NCBI RefSeq assembly: GCF_030272615.1
Contig: NC_081413.1
Coordinates: forward strand, 157,918,849 to 157,982,848
Source: Cryptomeria japonica
Taxonomy: Eukaryota > Streptophyta > Pinopsida > Cupressales > Cupressaceae
Direction: 5' to 3'
Length of the DNA stretch: 64,000 nt
Positions 34,527 to 48,000 of the stretch are shown in pieces (within the stretch, counting starts at the first letter, position 1; each line of letters starts with the position of its first letter). Under the pieces are notes generated by a model. That model had not been told where the DNA came from. It ran no database searches and saw nothing but the letters and a program-made list of their open reading frames with translations. The translations under genes and the position numbers were made by a program.

Positions 34527-35490
34527 ATATATTTTAAATATTTAATTAAACATCTATCAAATGACAATAGTAAGTATTGGAAGAAATTAAAAAAATGATA
34601 TTGGATTATAAAATCTCTCTAATTAATAGTTGAGAATACATAGATTCCTTTGTTGAGGAAATTATGAAATTTATTTAATTAGCACTAGATTTTTTATATA
34701 TTTAGTTAAAATTTGATGTATGTATCTAAATAAATAAATATTAATAATAGTTGTAATTTAATTGTAATGAAAAATTTTTCTATTTTTTAATTTTTATTTA
34801 ATTATATTTTGTAAGATTTTTTTATTATCTTATATTATTTGTTGTCATTTTAAGAACTTATATTTAAATGTAATATTTAATAATATTATAAAAAATATTT
34901 TAAAATTTGAGAATTTAAATGATTTAAAAATTAATGAAATTTAATAATACAACTTTAAAAAAACTAGTTTTAAAAAAATATATTAATAATAGTTTATTAA
35001 AATTAAGGTTAGTTTAAGATTAGGAATAAAGGATGGCTAAAATTAAGGCTTCCATTCTACAATAAAACAAAGGTCAGGGTTAAATTAGTATTAGGGCTTA
35101 GTTAGAGTTATAATTAGCATTAGGATCCAAGTATATCATTACCATTCTAGGATAAAGCTTGGGGTTAGGATTATAGTTGAATTAGGAGCGGGGCTAGCAT
35201 TAGGGTTTAATTAGAATTGGAGTTGGTGTTCCTAAAATTTAAATTAAAGTCAAAGATAACATTAGGGTTGAGATTCAATTAGTATAATGAATAGGATTAG
35301 TGTGCCATACTATGAATTATTTTATCTCTTTCATCAATTTGTATCTTCCAATATATTAATTGACTATATCTTATATCATTATAACTATTGCAACTTGTTT
35401 TTTATACAAATACTAATATAATATAATATTGATATAACTATTACACCTACGTTTTAGTACAAATGCTAGTATGTCATGAGACATCAAGAG
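34527..35490. other. AT-rich stretch with degenerate TTAGGG-like words
   Basis: The first half is A/T-rich without features. From about 35000 to 35290 many TTAGGGTT, GTTAGGATT and GGTTAGTT words recur. No gene is visible. Confidence 0.4.
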
Positions 35491-35646
35491 GGACGAGCCT
35501 GCTTTTTAAGCTGATAGGCTTTTAGTGGGGTCTTTTGCCTGTCAAAGTGTAAGACATTCCAGCACGCTTATTTTCCAATGGTCAACAGCTTTTCCCAGTA
35601 GTGGTGATGTGTTGGGGGTGAGGGCACGTGGGCAAGTGAATGTTTT
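35491..35646 (+). repeat. Locally repeated segment, copy 1 (interrupted by element D)
   Basis: The block from AGGCTTTTAGTGGGG through GTGTAAGACATTC to GTGGGCAAGTGAATG recurs at 51240-51385. Its second half recurs at 48896-48955. Element D is inserted at its end, with GTTTT duplicated. Confidence 0.8.
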
Positions 35647-37225
35647 TGTAATGCCCCGCCAGGAACCCTATAGGGAAACAACACATCTAGGCAACTAAAA
35701 GGTGAATTTTTATTTTTTCTAAAGATTAAGTACATTAATTATAACATTGCACATTTAATTACACAAGTAGAAGTCTAACAATGACATCCTAAAGGGTTAC
35801 CAATGAAGATTACTTCGAAACTAAACAACTACAAAAGGTTAATCCAATTATCCATCTAATTAGAAAACTCAATTGCAATTAATAAAACCATTCTTATAAA
35901 ACTGAATTCCATATTGAAAGATTTAAAGTGTTACAATATATTTATTTTCAATGATTCATTTACACATAAGAAGAAAGATAACTGAAATAACATACATTCC
36001 ATTGAATTAAGCTTACAATATTCAATAATTACATGGCTTCCAATAATACAAATCAAATACATAGGTTACAATGCCAAGGATTACATAGTTTACTGATACA
36101 ATGACCACATGGTCTCAAATATACAATAATCTCAAACATGAGCTAATACAAGAGTCACAAACCAAGAAACACTAGCGAAGCCGATCCTCGCATGAAGGTA
36201 TGAACAAAGATATCTGATGAGAAGTGGCACTACCACCCAACCACGTGATCCCAAAATGGAACCACCCCACCATGCTAGGAGATAGAAGAAGACCCTCAAG
36301 CAAGCATAACAAGACAAGTACAAAAGTACAACATGACTCCACAACACTCAAGTGACTCAACTCACAAAACACTAGTGACCCTAAGGAGAGAGTGTCATCG
36401 CATGTCTTAAGGTGGTTACCCTAGGTCGGGCTACATCTTGGGTTATCCCGATAACCTCTCCCGAACCCCCGGCTCCATCTAAGCATCATGCAGACCCTAC
36501 CAATCCCTTCATGAGGACAAGGTGGTAGGTTTGCCATTCCAGGCCTTCTCACAACATCATGAGCCTATACAAGCACTCAACCATGTGTGAGGCACATTAT
36601 CTTAATTAAATATTTCAACTACCCACCCCTATTCAATTATTAGGTTATCACTTCTTAATTGACTTTCAAGGGGTTATCCTGTCATCCACTTTGGGTGCAG
36701 CCCCCGCTCGAAAGCCACTCTCTCTCATAGGACACTAACAAGAATGGTCTCTCTATGAGAACTATATGACGAAACTGACAGGCACATCTAATCCTGACAA
36801 ACTACAGGTGAAGGATACACAACTTAATAACCCAGGGTTGACCATTTGGAAAAAAACACACAATGGTTCACAACAACATGGTTACACAACAACACCTGAC
36901 CAAGGGGTATAAACAACCTTTATGACATGGCAACAACTCAAAATCAGATTTACAATGTAAACATGCTTTTACCAGAAAATACCATTTATACTAAAGAACC
37001 TATAACAGGCAATCTTTTTAGACAGTAAAAAGCATTAAATACTTGCAAATATAGATATTTCAGAAAAATAGCAATTACATCTTTATTGATAAAAGAAAGG
37101 CAGAGTTGTCATTTGTCCAATAAGGCTAAATTTAAACACATAAAAATTAACCCCCCTAACATATATCCATGATTAAATAAAGAATTGAAATATATGCTTT
37201 TCTGAAGATAACTAAATTCTGAATT

Positions 37226-37227
<2 letters not shown>

Positions 37228-37274
<47 letters not shown>

Positions 37275-37275
37275 T
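37228..37275. repeat. (TA)n microsatellite in the 3' LTR of D
   Basis: About 22 TA units, with a further TA tract at 37303-37320. The other LTR of D lacks it at the equivalent place (about 46620), so the expansion happened after insertion or the segment was lost from the other copy. Confidence 0.9.
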
Positions 37276-37489
37276 ATATATTCACTAAATATATTCATAT
37301 TAATATATATATATATATATCAAAACATAAATTTATTTACACAATATTCATAATACTCAATTAATAAAATTCCAAAAAAAAACATATATATATATTATTA
37401 AACATAAAATAAATAAAAAATCCAAATTCAACATTTCTACAGACACACAAAATAGGGAAGGTGAAATTGATTGTTTGCTTTGGTAGACT

Positions 37490-37650
37490 AGCTACACTAT
37501 GGTAGCATGCTACCCATAAGGTAGCCTTGCTACCCTACGGTAGTAGGTGCTACCACACGTTAGCAGGTGCTACCGCATGGTAGCACTGCTACCCTATGGT
37601 AGAAGCTGCTACCCTACGATAGCAGCTGCTACTATCGGTAGCAGGCTATT
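37490..37650. repeat. GGTAGC/GCTACC array, 3' LTR of D
   Basis: Units such as GCTACCCTACGGTAGCA repeat about eight times. It has the same palindromic design as in element A but with different spacer bases (CTATGG or CTACGG in place of GGTT). Confidence 0.85.
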
Positions 37651-39711
37651 GCCTCATGTTTTATTTTTTTATTTTTTTTCTATTTTTTTTTTTTGATAAA
37701 CATTTAAAATTTACAATGCACTTTAAAAATCACGAAAAATAATTAACTTAAATATATATATATATATTTTTTTTAAATACCAATATAAATTTCTAAACAC
37801 AATTTAACTATTCATCAACAGAGAAGTGAACTAAATAAATAAATAAAATACAAAGTTAATTTCTTTTAAACTATAAAAAGAAATTTATTCACTCTTTTTT
37901 TGTTTTTTTTTAAATAACAATTACCCAAAACAAATTTCAAATCTTTCTGTGACAAACAGAGCCTGGTAAAAAAAACCAGAAAAGTTTTAACCCAAAATCA
38001 ATAGAGCCAAATTGGTTGAACCTTTCCAAATAAATCTGGCAATAAAAGAATGGAAGGGAAATATAACTCTATTCCTCATTTCTTTAGAATAAACTACCAG
38101 AAGAAAACATAGGTTGGAAGCACAGGAGGTTAATTCTGGCAAAATTTTGCCAACATAACCCCTATGATTTAAACTTGAAAAAAAAACACTTAAACATAAA
38201 CAAAATCAAGACTCAACCAGAAATGGAAGACACGGCCATATTCTATTTTATTTTTTACAAGTACACACAGAAACTACAGAGAAAGGAAAAATATTTGAGC
38301 TAATATTAAAAATAAATAACCAAGCAGAAGCTATCCAACCTTGGAAGCTTTCCTAGAAGATCTTGAAGAAGAGCTCATGCAATTAGATATCCACACCAAT
38401 CCTTCCTTCCAGATCCTTCCTTCTCCAACATGCATCCAAGAAATTTTAAAAATTTCTTCCTACACACTGATGCCTCCTTCCCGTGAACCCCCAAAAATAA
38501 TTTTGAAAAATATATTTAACCTAAATTTTTTTTTAGGTTCAAAATATTCTCCTCTCCAAAATATAATATTCCATTTTTAAAACTAAAAGGATTTTATTTT
38601 ATCTTCTAATTTCCACAAAAAGCAAATGAAACTACACTTTCCCAAAAATCATTACTTTCCTTCTTTTTTTTTCTTTTCTCATGCCCATTTAATTAACTTT
38701 CTAAAAAACTATTTAAGGAAAGTAAATCAACTTTATTTAATTTATTTCTAATTTATTTTTTTTAAACCTAGAGAATAATAATTGCATTTAATTTTATTTA
38801 TTTTCTCACTAAAGTTTAAACAAAATTATATTTCTAAAATCATGCAATTTGCAAACTAATTAAGGAAAGTAATTTTATTTTTAAAAATCTAGAGAACAAT
38901 AAATGCAATTAATTTATTTTCTACTAAATTTAAATAAAATTATATTTCTAATACAATGCAATTTGCAACTAAATTTAATCACTTCACTTAATTAATTAAA
39001 TTCATAATCACTAAAGCATTATAATTCATAAATTAAATATGCTACTATAAAGTGACGCCATAAACTCAAATAATTAATCTAATCTACTAGGGCACGCAAA
39101 TCGAGAAGACCCAAACAAAGACTCTAAAAAAAGTCAAACAAACAAAACTCGAAGGCCAAACATATAGAAAAGACGACCAACTGACGACACTTATAAGAGT
39201 GTAACTAGGGTAAAATTAGGGTCAACCACTATCTCCTCCACTCCCATTGGACAAATAAGGCACTCTCAAACCTATGAAGCCAAGTCGAGATGATACCCCG
39301 TACCTACCTGGTACTTGTACCTGCAATGTCCTACATCATCAAACCACACATGCACATATACAAATATAGAATACACGACATGCACATTGATGAAGGAGAA
39401 TCATGATGTTCTTTGTCTCACCAGAGTGAGTGAAGGAAAACCATCCCCTCACATCCAATACACTCTCATACATGCAACATATAATTAAAAATTGCATAGA
39501 TAAAGTAAAGTGTTAGTACATAACACTAATCCATAAAATACCACAAATCACAAATATTGAAATACTGTAAATAAAGTATGCATCCCATGTCCAAATAAAG
39601 CATGAAATAATGTCATATAAGTCTGAATAACACGTAATGGTAATGTATCCACTGAAAGTAAACAATAGTAAAATGTGAGTCTAATAAGTTCAATCAAGGA
39701 GGGGTACTACA

Positions 39712-39724
39712 TTCTCCCCCCAAA
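39712..39724 (-). other. Polypurine tract of element D
   Basis: The minus strand reads TTTTGGGGGGAGAA directly before TGTAGTACCCC. Confidence 0.85.
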
Positions 39725-39759
39725 AACTAGGCTTACTCTTGGAAGCCTAAAATAGATAA

Positions 39760-39915
39760 GAATAGAGCTCTCTCATCTTCGTTGCATCCTCCCAAGTCAC
39801 CAAGGTCTCATCATTTGGGTCCCATAGGACCCTTACCTTGTCAATGGTATGACCCCTAAGGGTCAAATCTCGACGTTGAAGAATGCGCATGGGCTACATG
39901 GAAAGCTACCCATCC
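39760..39915 (-). pseudogene. Element D chromodomain
   Basis: The minus strand reads MRILQRRDLTLRG, then VRVLWDPNDETLVTWED and ATKMRELYSYLF. The Trp and acidic residues typical of the chromoviral C-terminal chromodomain are kept, unlike in element A, where TGG became TGA. Stops lie just before it, in VKDG*LSM*PMRIL. It is attached to the integrase C-terminus ([12 protein letters not shown]) in the original frame. Confidence 0.72.
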
Positions 39916-41235
39916 TTGACTTGCAAAGTGTTCCAATCAAGAACATGTGTCACATCAAGATGATAAGGTCAAAGAACTGAAACATGAAAGACATTGTGGA
40001 TGTGGGATAGACTCAATGGTAAGGAAAGATGATAGGAAACAGGTCCTATTCTCTCAAGGATCTCAAAAGGGCCAACAAACCGAGGCACCAACTTAGAACC
40101 CCTTCCATAACGAATCAGACTCTTCCGTAGATGTGCTCTCAAGAACACACAGTCGCCAATAGAAAATTGATGATCTACCCTATGAGCATCTGCATACTTC
40201 TTTTGCCTATCCTGTGTAGCTACTAAATGCTCATGAATTCGCTCAACCTGTTGCTCCATCTCTCAAAGAATATCTGGTCCTATATGCACCCTGTCCTCTA
40301 TCTGATCCCAACTCAAAGGAGTATGGCAAGGACAACCATACAATGCTTGGAAGGGGGACATACCTATGGAGATATGATATCCATTGTTATAAGTAAACTC
40401 CACTAGATAAATATAATCCTCCTAGCGCGATTGTTGGTCCATAACATACATGCGAAGCATGTCCTCCAAAACCTAATTCACTCGCTCGGTCTAACCATCT
40501 ATCTCTAGGTGATAAGTTGAACTAAAGTTCAACTAAGACCCCAAAGCATGCTGAAGTGAGGTCCACAATACTGAGGTAAAGACAGGATCTCTATCAAAAA
40601 TGATCCGCCATGGAATCCCATGCAATCTCACCACATCTTCCAAGAAGACTCATGCCACCATTGTTGTCAAATAGGAAGCGTGAATAGGAACAAAGTGAGA
40701 AACCTTTGTCAATCTATCAGCAATGACCATGATGGCATCATGATGATGCAAAGAGATAGGCAACCCAACAATGAAATCCATGGAAATGATATCCCATTTC
40801 CAATCCAGTACCAAATTAGGCTATAAAAACACTGTCAGGTTGTGATGCTCTGCCTTCACCCGCTGACACTCTAAACACTTTGACACAAAATTTGCAATGT
40901 TGCGTTTCATACTAGACCAGTGATAAATTTGTCTAATATATGCATGCATCTTCTTGACACCTGGATGTGCCGAATAAGGTTCATGATGGGCCTTAGTCAT
41001 GATCAAAATGTGAAGACCCTCCAAAGGAGGTACATAGATCTGTCCAAGGTGATGAAGAAGTCCATCTACCACAAGGTTATATCTAGAAAATCTACCCTCT
41101 AAAGGCCTTCTGGACTCTATCACTGCTCTAACATCTTGATACCAATTATCTAGAGGAAGAACTACAAGAATTCTCCCTCTCAAGTCCACTCCAAGGGACA
41201 ATGCTGAAACTTCATGCCACCTACGACTCAAAGCA
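39916..41235 (-). pseudogene. Element D integrase, broken
   Basis: The zinc domain (HHEPYSAHPGVKKMH ... CLECQRVKAEH) lies at about 40985-40845. A TAG has replaced a residue after it, and the DD35E core runs on with stops toward 40300. The C-terminal 96-codon block (40259-39969) contains [19 protein letters not shown] and HIHNVFHVSVL, the GPY/F module. Spacing and residues match element A closely. The core is interrupted by several TAG codons where Gln or Trp is expected. Confidence 0.85.
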
Positions 41236-41640
41236 TCTACCACCATGTTCTCTTTCCCTTGAATATAACGAACCTCAAAATCATACTCGCAAAGGAATTC
41301 CATCCATCTTCATTGTCGATCATTCAAGTTTGGCTGCATGAAGATATACTACAAACCGCGATGATCACTATGCAGCTCAAACCGACGCCCTAACAGAAAA
41401 TGTCATCATCTAACCAAAGCATGCACTATAGCTACCAACTCCAAATCATGAACTGGATAGTTCAACTCATGGTTCTTGATCTTGTGAGACTCATAAGAAA
41501 CCACACGTCCATCCTGCATAAGCACTGCACCCATACCTTCTAAAGAGGCATCGGTGCATACCATAAAATCTCTAGATGGATCAAGAACTGCGAAAATCAG
41601 AGCACTGACAAGGAGTTCCTTCAAGGTATGAAAAGCTGAC
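41236..41640 (-). pseudogene. Element D RNase H and connection, broken
   Basis: It contains [20 protein letters not shown] with the first catalytic Asp, ELNYPVHDLELVAIVHAL, and a tail reading MEFLCEYDFEVRYIQG followed by KENMVVDALSRRWHEV, the usual RNase H-integrase junction. A stop lies after LVR at about 41406, and another near 41350. Confidence 0.85.
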
Positions 41641-41699
41641 TCACACTACTCTGACCAAACAAACTTCTTCCCTTTCCTCTGAAGAGAAGTAATCGGGTG

Positions 41700-42600
41700 A
41701 CCTATCCGAGAAAAGCCCTAAACAAAGTGACGGTAATATCTAGCCAAACCCATAAAACTCTGAGCTTCTGAAACATTGGTCAGTGTTGGCCAATCAACAA
41801 TGGCTTGGATCTTTGAAGGATCCACGGATACACCTTCTTCCGAAACCACATGACCAAGATAGTTCACCTCTAACTAGAAGAAGTCACACTTTGCTAAATT
41901 GGCATAAAGCTGGATCTCTCTCAAGCACTGCAATACCTGTCGTAAGTGACCCTCATGATCTTCCATAGATCTAGAATAAATCAGTATGTCATCCAAGAAT
42001 ATAAGGAAAAAATGATCAAGGTAGGTGCGTAAAACCCCATTCATGAGGCTCATGAAAACTGAAGGTGCATTTCTCAACCCAAAATGGCACCACTGTGAAC
42101 TCATAGTGACCATAATGAGTACGAAATGTCATCTTATGAATGTCTGCATCTTGAATTTGCAACTGATGATACCCAGATTTCAGATCAATCTTAGAGAGCA
42201 CCTTGGCTCCCTTTACCTAATCAAAAATATCATCTATATGAGGCAATGGATATCAATTTTGGATGGTTACCTTATTCAACTGTCGGTAATCAATGCATAA
42301 CCAAAGAGAACCATCCTTCTTCTTAATGAAGATAACAAGTGCACCCCAAGGAGAAACACTAGGATGAATGAACCCCTTGGCCAAAAATTCTTCTATCTGC
42401 AACTTCAACTCACTCAACTCCTGAGTAGTCATCTGATATGGATCTCTTGAAATAGGTTCTGCACTAGGAACCAAGTCGGTCTAAAATTCTATGTCTCACT
42501 TTGGAGGCATACAAGGAATATCCAATAGAAACACATGAGCATACTCTCAAAGAATAGGGTGACCATCAAGAGTGATTTCTTGACTCTCTTTTTCATCCAC
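41700..42600 (-). pseudogene. Element D reverse transcriptase, broken
   Basis: Motifs in order on the minus strand are [19 protein letters not shown] (about 42440), [32 protein letters not shown] (intact where A has a stop), [14 protein letters not shown] (about 42200), [14 protein letters not shown] and [14 protein letters not shown] (about 41990). A frameshift lies near 42070 (FGLRNAPS is preceded by an out-of-frame segment), with stops at about 42250 and 41873. It is the best-preserved RT in the window. Confidence 0.9.
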
Positions 42601-42789
42601 ATCCTCAAGAGTAACTGCAAAAAGTTGACACCCTTTATGCATACACTGCTTAAGCTACATAGCACAAATCATACGTAGGGATATTAGTCTCTAAACTCCA
42701 ACAATCTCCACTTCCTTTCCAAGGTCATCTAAACACTTTGTTGTCTTCTTGTGGCAGTCTACACAAGCACTATGAGATGAAAGCCAATC

Positions 42790-43100
42790 CATCCCCAACA
42801 CAACTCCATAAGAACCTGAAGGTCAACTGAGGTAACTATGGTTCCTAGGTTCAACTCACAACTGGGAATAAAGGCATCTACAGAAACACGCACACCTGTA
42901 GCCAACTCTACTTGTCATCTATCCACTTCCTTAGAAAATGGGAGTCCACACCACTCCACAATAGACAAAGAAATGAAAGAATCCAAAGCACCAAAATCAA
43001 AAAGTATAGAGATAGGAATTCCACACAACACACCTGTTGCCTCAATAACTATACCCTAATGATCATCCCAGTGGTCATCCACCACTGCAAACACTCTATG
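42790..43100 (-). pseudogene. Element D aspartic protease
   Basis: The minus strand reads GIPISILFDFGALDSFIS, then SIVEWCGLPFSKEVDR. The active-site Asp is present (DFGA, where DSGA or DTGA is usual), so D keeps the catalytic residue that A has lost. Stops follow after VDR. Confidence 0.75.
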
Positions 43101-43109
43101 GGATCTACC

Positions 43110-44917
43110 TACATCCCCTACTATAGGCTCTGACATTGTTGGCCTCTGACTACCTATCTGGTGAGAATGTCGAGGGCACTGAGAGGCTATGTGACCAAAC
43201 TACCCACATGAGAAGCAAGCTCCCCTACCTAGTCCTCTACTTCCCTTCAGCCCACTAGACTGCTGGAAGCTTCCCCTACTAGGGGCATGAGATGCACCCT
43301 GAGAGGACTGCCCTAAAGGACCCTATTTGCTCCTCTACCAGTTCCTATTCCTCCTATGCTAAGAACTGCCACCCTGTTGGCCTTGGAATTGTTTCAATCT
43401 TGGTGGCTAATGTTGTTGTTGTTGTCCACCCTTAGCGGGTGCTTAAGGACTCCTAAATGGTGCAGCTGGCTGGGAATGGTTCCCATGAACTCTGGGCCCA
43501 CTGAAAGGTACACTACCAATCTACACTCCTGACTGACCACCATGTGCACGGCTAAGGTTTTTCTCTACCAACCTGGCTTTCACCATGGCTTCCTCAACTG
43601 AAGATGGCTCAAACACTCTCACTCCTCCACTAATTTAGTGATTTAGACCCCTCAAGAAGTGCCCGAGTCTACCTCCACAACTATTTAAGCTCATAGAATT
43701 TGTGCTCAAACTGGTGTACTGACAAACCATACTAATGTAGAGCATAGAACTCATCTACTCGAGTCTGCCTCCACAAGGGTGAGAGAAATCATGCCCTGAA
43801 TCTCTTCAAAAATATCTCCCATGATACGATGTTAATACACACACTGATCTTCTCCTCCTCTAATCTCTACCAGATCGAAGCAAAACCATTGAGACACATA
43901 ATAGCACATCTCACCTTTATGTTGCTGCTGTATGGGAACATAGCGAAACACCGATCCAAATTGATAAGCTAGGTCTCTACCTTGAGACTGGTACCTTTAC
44001 CATCAAAGAAGGGAGGGTTGGACCTCATCAAGTTCCTTATGTGACCCACCCCTTATGTGCTATTATCAAGATGCATAATAGCACATCTCACCTTCGTGTT
44101 GCTACTGTATGGGAACATAGCAAAACATCAATCCAAACTGATAAGCTAGGTCTCTGCCTCGAGACTGGTACCTTTACCATCAAAGAAGGGAGGGTTGGAC
44201 CTCATCAAGTTCCTTATGCTCAAACTAGTGTACTAACAAACCATACTAACGTAGAGCATAGAACTCATCTGCTTGAGTTTGCCTCCACAAGGGTGAGCGA
44301 AATCATGCCCTGAATCTCTTTAGAAATATCTCCCATGATACAGTGTTAATACACACACCGATCTTCTCCTCCTCTAATCTCCACCAGATCAAAGAAAAAC
44401 TATCGATATGCATAATAGCACATCTCACCTTCATGTTGCTACTGTATGGGAACATAGCGAAACACCAATCCAAACTGATAAGCTAGGTCTCTACCTCAGT
44501 ACTGGTACCTTTACCATCAAAGAAGGGAGGGTTGGACCTCATCAAGTTCCTTATGTGACCCACAAGAGATGGATCTTGGTCGGCTGGGATCTCCCTCCTC
44601 CTGGGTGATCTCTCTCTCTCTCTCTCCTTTGGAACCTACTGATGTGACTCCTCAACCAGAGAATGAATGGGTTGATCAACCTCAAGCCTAGGTCCTAACC
44701 TAGCCAAAACCTCCTAAAACATCTGTCTCATCTCTTCCCTTTTAGGAACCTGCTCTCTTGCATGTTGTGAATCTTGATGAACAAACTATTCCGGCTCAAC
44801 ACTCACATGCGTGGGTGGTGGTAAAGGACTGTGATGGTTAGAACCTCAACAATGTCCTCCACCTCTACCTCTATTGCGACCACCCGTATGGCCACCTCCC
44901 CTAGATTTCCTAGCCAT
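43110..44917 (-). pseudogene. Element D gag with internal tandem duplications
   Basis: The start ATG at 44917 opens MARKSRGGGHTGGRNRG. The capsid entry (NLMRSNPPFFDGKGTSTEVE) and a CCHC knuckle (CFSCG, stop, FGHIASQC, about 43180-43225) are visible. Between them, a segment of about 145 bp (43899-44041) occurs again at 44074-44217 and 44410-44555, and an adjoining segment of about 190 bp (43700-43894) occurs again at 44219-44403. The capsid coding region is therefore partly triplicated and far longer than in A. Stops are frequent. Confidence 0.82.
43699..44556. repeat. Tandem duplications within gag of element D
   Basis: The block order on the + strand is alpha, beta, beta, alpha, beta. Beta begins CATAATAGCACATCTCACCT and ends near GTTCCTTATG. 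Alpha begins CTCAAACTGGTGTACT and ends near CTCCTCCTCTAATCTC. Copies differ by a few per cent. Confidence 0.88.
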
Positions 44918-45053
44918 TACTTAACACTACAAAGGAGAAAATGATTCAGATCTATGGCAAGGATAAAACAAGAGAAACACAAACATTAAGACCTAAGCAA
45001 AAAGGTCAAGTTGAATGGGCTCACTACAAACCCAGAGTACCCAGTGTTGAAAC

Positions 45054-45068
45054 CTATCTCTAATACCA
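45054..45068 (-). other. Primer-binding site of element D (Met-tRNA type, mutated)
   Basis: The minus strand reads TGGTATTAGAGATAG two bases after the LTR end. It differs from TGGTATCAGAGC by C-to-T and C-to-A changes. Confidence 0.8.
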
Positions 45069-45070
45069 AA

Positions 45071-48000
45071 TGTAATGCCCCGCCAAGAACCCTATAGGGA
45101 AACAACACATCTAGGCAACTAAAAGGTGAAATAATTTTATTTTTTTTAAAGATTAAGTGCATTAATTATAACATTGCACGTTCAATTACACAAGCAGAAG
45201 TCTAACAATGACATCCTAAAGGGTTACCAATTAAGATTACTTTGAAACTAAACAACTAAAAAAGGTTAATCCAATTATCCATCTAATTAGGAAACTCAAT
45301 TGCAATTAATTAAACCATTCTTATAAATTTGAATTCCATATTGAAAGATTTAAACTGTTACAATATATTTATTTTCAATGAATCATTTACACATAAGAAG
45401 AAAGATAACTGAAATAACATACATTTCATTGAATTAAGCTTACAATATTCAATAATTAAATGGCTTCCAATAATATAAATGAAATACATAGATTACAATG
45501 CCAAGGATTACATAGTTTACTGATACAATGACCACATGGTCTCAAATATACAATAATCTCGAACATGAGCTGATACAAGAGTCACTAACCAAGAAAAATT
45601 AGCAAAGTTGATCCTCGCATAAAGGTATGAACAAAGATATCCTATGGGAAGTGGCACTACCACCCAACCATGTGATCCCAAAATAGAACCACCCCACCAT
45701 GCTAGGAGATAGCAGAAGACTCTCAAGCAAGCATAACAAGACAAGTACAAAAGTACAAAATGACTCCGCAACACTCAAGTGACTCAACTCACAAAACACT
45801 AGTGACCCTAAGGAGAGAGTGTCACCACATGGTTTAAGGTGGTTACCCTAGGTAGGCCTCCATAAGTCCCAGCCCCCATTCTGGGTTATCCTGGTAACCT
45901 CTCCCGAACCCCTGGCTCCATCTAAGCATCATGCAGACCCTACCAATCCCTTCGTGAGGACAAGGTGGTAGGTTTTCCATTCTAGGCCTTCACATAACAT
46001 CTTGAGCCTATACAAGCACTCAATCATGTGCGAGGCACATTATCTTAATTAAATATTTCAGCTACCCACCCCGTATTCAATTATTAGGTTAGCACTTCTT
46101 AACTGACTTTTGAGGGGTTATCCTACCATCCACTTTGGGTGTGGCCCCCACTCAGAAGCCAGTCTCTCTCATAGGACACTAATAGGAATGGTCTCTCTAC
46201 GAGAACTCTATGGTGAAACAGATAGCCACATCTAATCCTGACAAACTATAGGTGAAGGATACACAACTTAATAACCCAAGGTTGACCATTTGGAACAAAA
46301 CACACAATGGTTCACAACAATAGGTTCACACAACAACACCTAACCAAGGGGTATAAACAACCTTTATGACATGGCAACAACTCAAAATCAGATTTACAAC
46401 ATAAATATGTTTTTACCAGAAAATACCATTTATACTAAAGATCCTATAACAGACAATCTTTTTATACAGTAAAAAGCATTAAATACTTGCGAATACAGAT
46501 ATTCTGGAAAAATAGAAATTATATCTTTATTGATAAAAGAAAGGCAGATTTGTCATTTGTCCAATAAGGCTAAATTTAAACACATAACATGTATCCATGA
46601 TTAAATAAAGAATCTAAATATATTTTATGAAACATAAAATAAATAAATAAATCCGAATTCAACATTTTTGCATGCACACGAAACAGGGAAGGTGAAATTG
46701 ATTGTTTGCCTTGGTAGCCCTGCTACCCTATGGTAGCATGCTACCTATAAGGTAGCCCTGCTACCCTACAGTAGCACTGCTACCTTACGGTAGCAGGCTA
46801 CTACTTCATGTTTTATTTTTTTATGTTTTTTATTTTTATTTTTATTTTGATAATTATTTAAAATTTACGATGCACTTTGAAAATCATGAAAAAATATTAA
46901 AACTGAAATATTTTTTTTTAAATACCAATATAAATTTCTAAATACAATTTAATTGTTCATCAATAGAGCAGTGAAGTAAATAAATAAATAAAATACAAAG
47001 CTAATTTCTTTTAAACTATAAAAAGAAATTTATTCATGGTTTTTGTTTTTTTTTTAAATAACAATTACCCAAAACAAATTTCAAATCTTTATGTGACAAA
47101 TAGAGCCTGGTAAAAAAGACCAAAAAAGTTTTAACCCAAAATCAATAGAGCCAAATTGGTTGAACCTTTCCAAATAAATCTGGCAACAAAAGAATGGAAG
47201 GGAAATATAACTCTATTCCTCATTTCATTAAAATAAACTACCAGAAGAAAACATAGGCTAGAAGCACAGGAGGTTAATTTTGGCAAAATTTTGCCAGCAT
47301 AACCCCTGTGATCTAAACTTGAAAACAAAACATTTAAACATAAACAAAATCAAGACTCAACCAGAAATGAAAGACATATTCTATTTTTATTTTATTTTAT
47401 TTTTTCTTACAAGTACACACAGAAACTACAGAGAAAGGAAAAATATTTGAGCTAATATTATAAATAAATAACTAGGCAAAAGCTATCCAATCTTGGAAGC
47501 TTTCCTAGAAGATCTTGAGGAAGAGCTCATGCAATCAGATATCCACGCCAATCCTTCCTTCCAGATCCTTCCTTCTCCAACATGCATCCAAGAAATTTTA
47601 AAAATTTCTTCCTACACACTGTTGCCTCCTTCCCGTGAACCCCCAAAATAAATTTTGAAAAATATATTTAACCTAAATATTTTTTAGGTTCAAAATATTC
47701 TCCTCTCCAAAATATAATATTCCATTTTTAAAACTAAAAGGATTTTATTTTATTTTCTAATTTCCACAAAAAGCAAATGAAACTACACTTTCCCAAAAAT
47801 CATTACTTTCCTTCTTTTTTTTCTTTTCCCATGCCCATTTAATTAACTTTCTAAAAAAATATTTACGAAAAGTAAATCAACTTTATTTTATTTATTCCTA
47901 ATTTATTTTTTTTAAATCTAAAGAACAATAATTACATTTAATTTTATTTATTTTCCCACTAAAGTTTAAATAAAATTATATTTCTAAAATCATGCAATTT

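Larger units (their letters stand above)
35647..39711 (-). repeat. 3' LTR of element D (4065 bp)
   Basis: It matches 45071-48862 throughout. It is about 270 bp longer, largely because of a (TA)n tract and flanking AT-rich sequence at 37200-37400 and a larger GGTAGC array. A 79-codon ORF inside it has no similarity and is not called. Confidence 0.93.

Noticed and set aside
38341-38580. 79-codon ORF with an acidic N-terminus in an LTR of D
   Set aside because: It is LTR sequence; the copy at about 47490-47720 is not preserved as the same ORF, and no similarity is seen.
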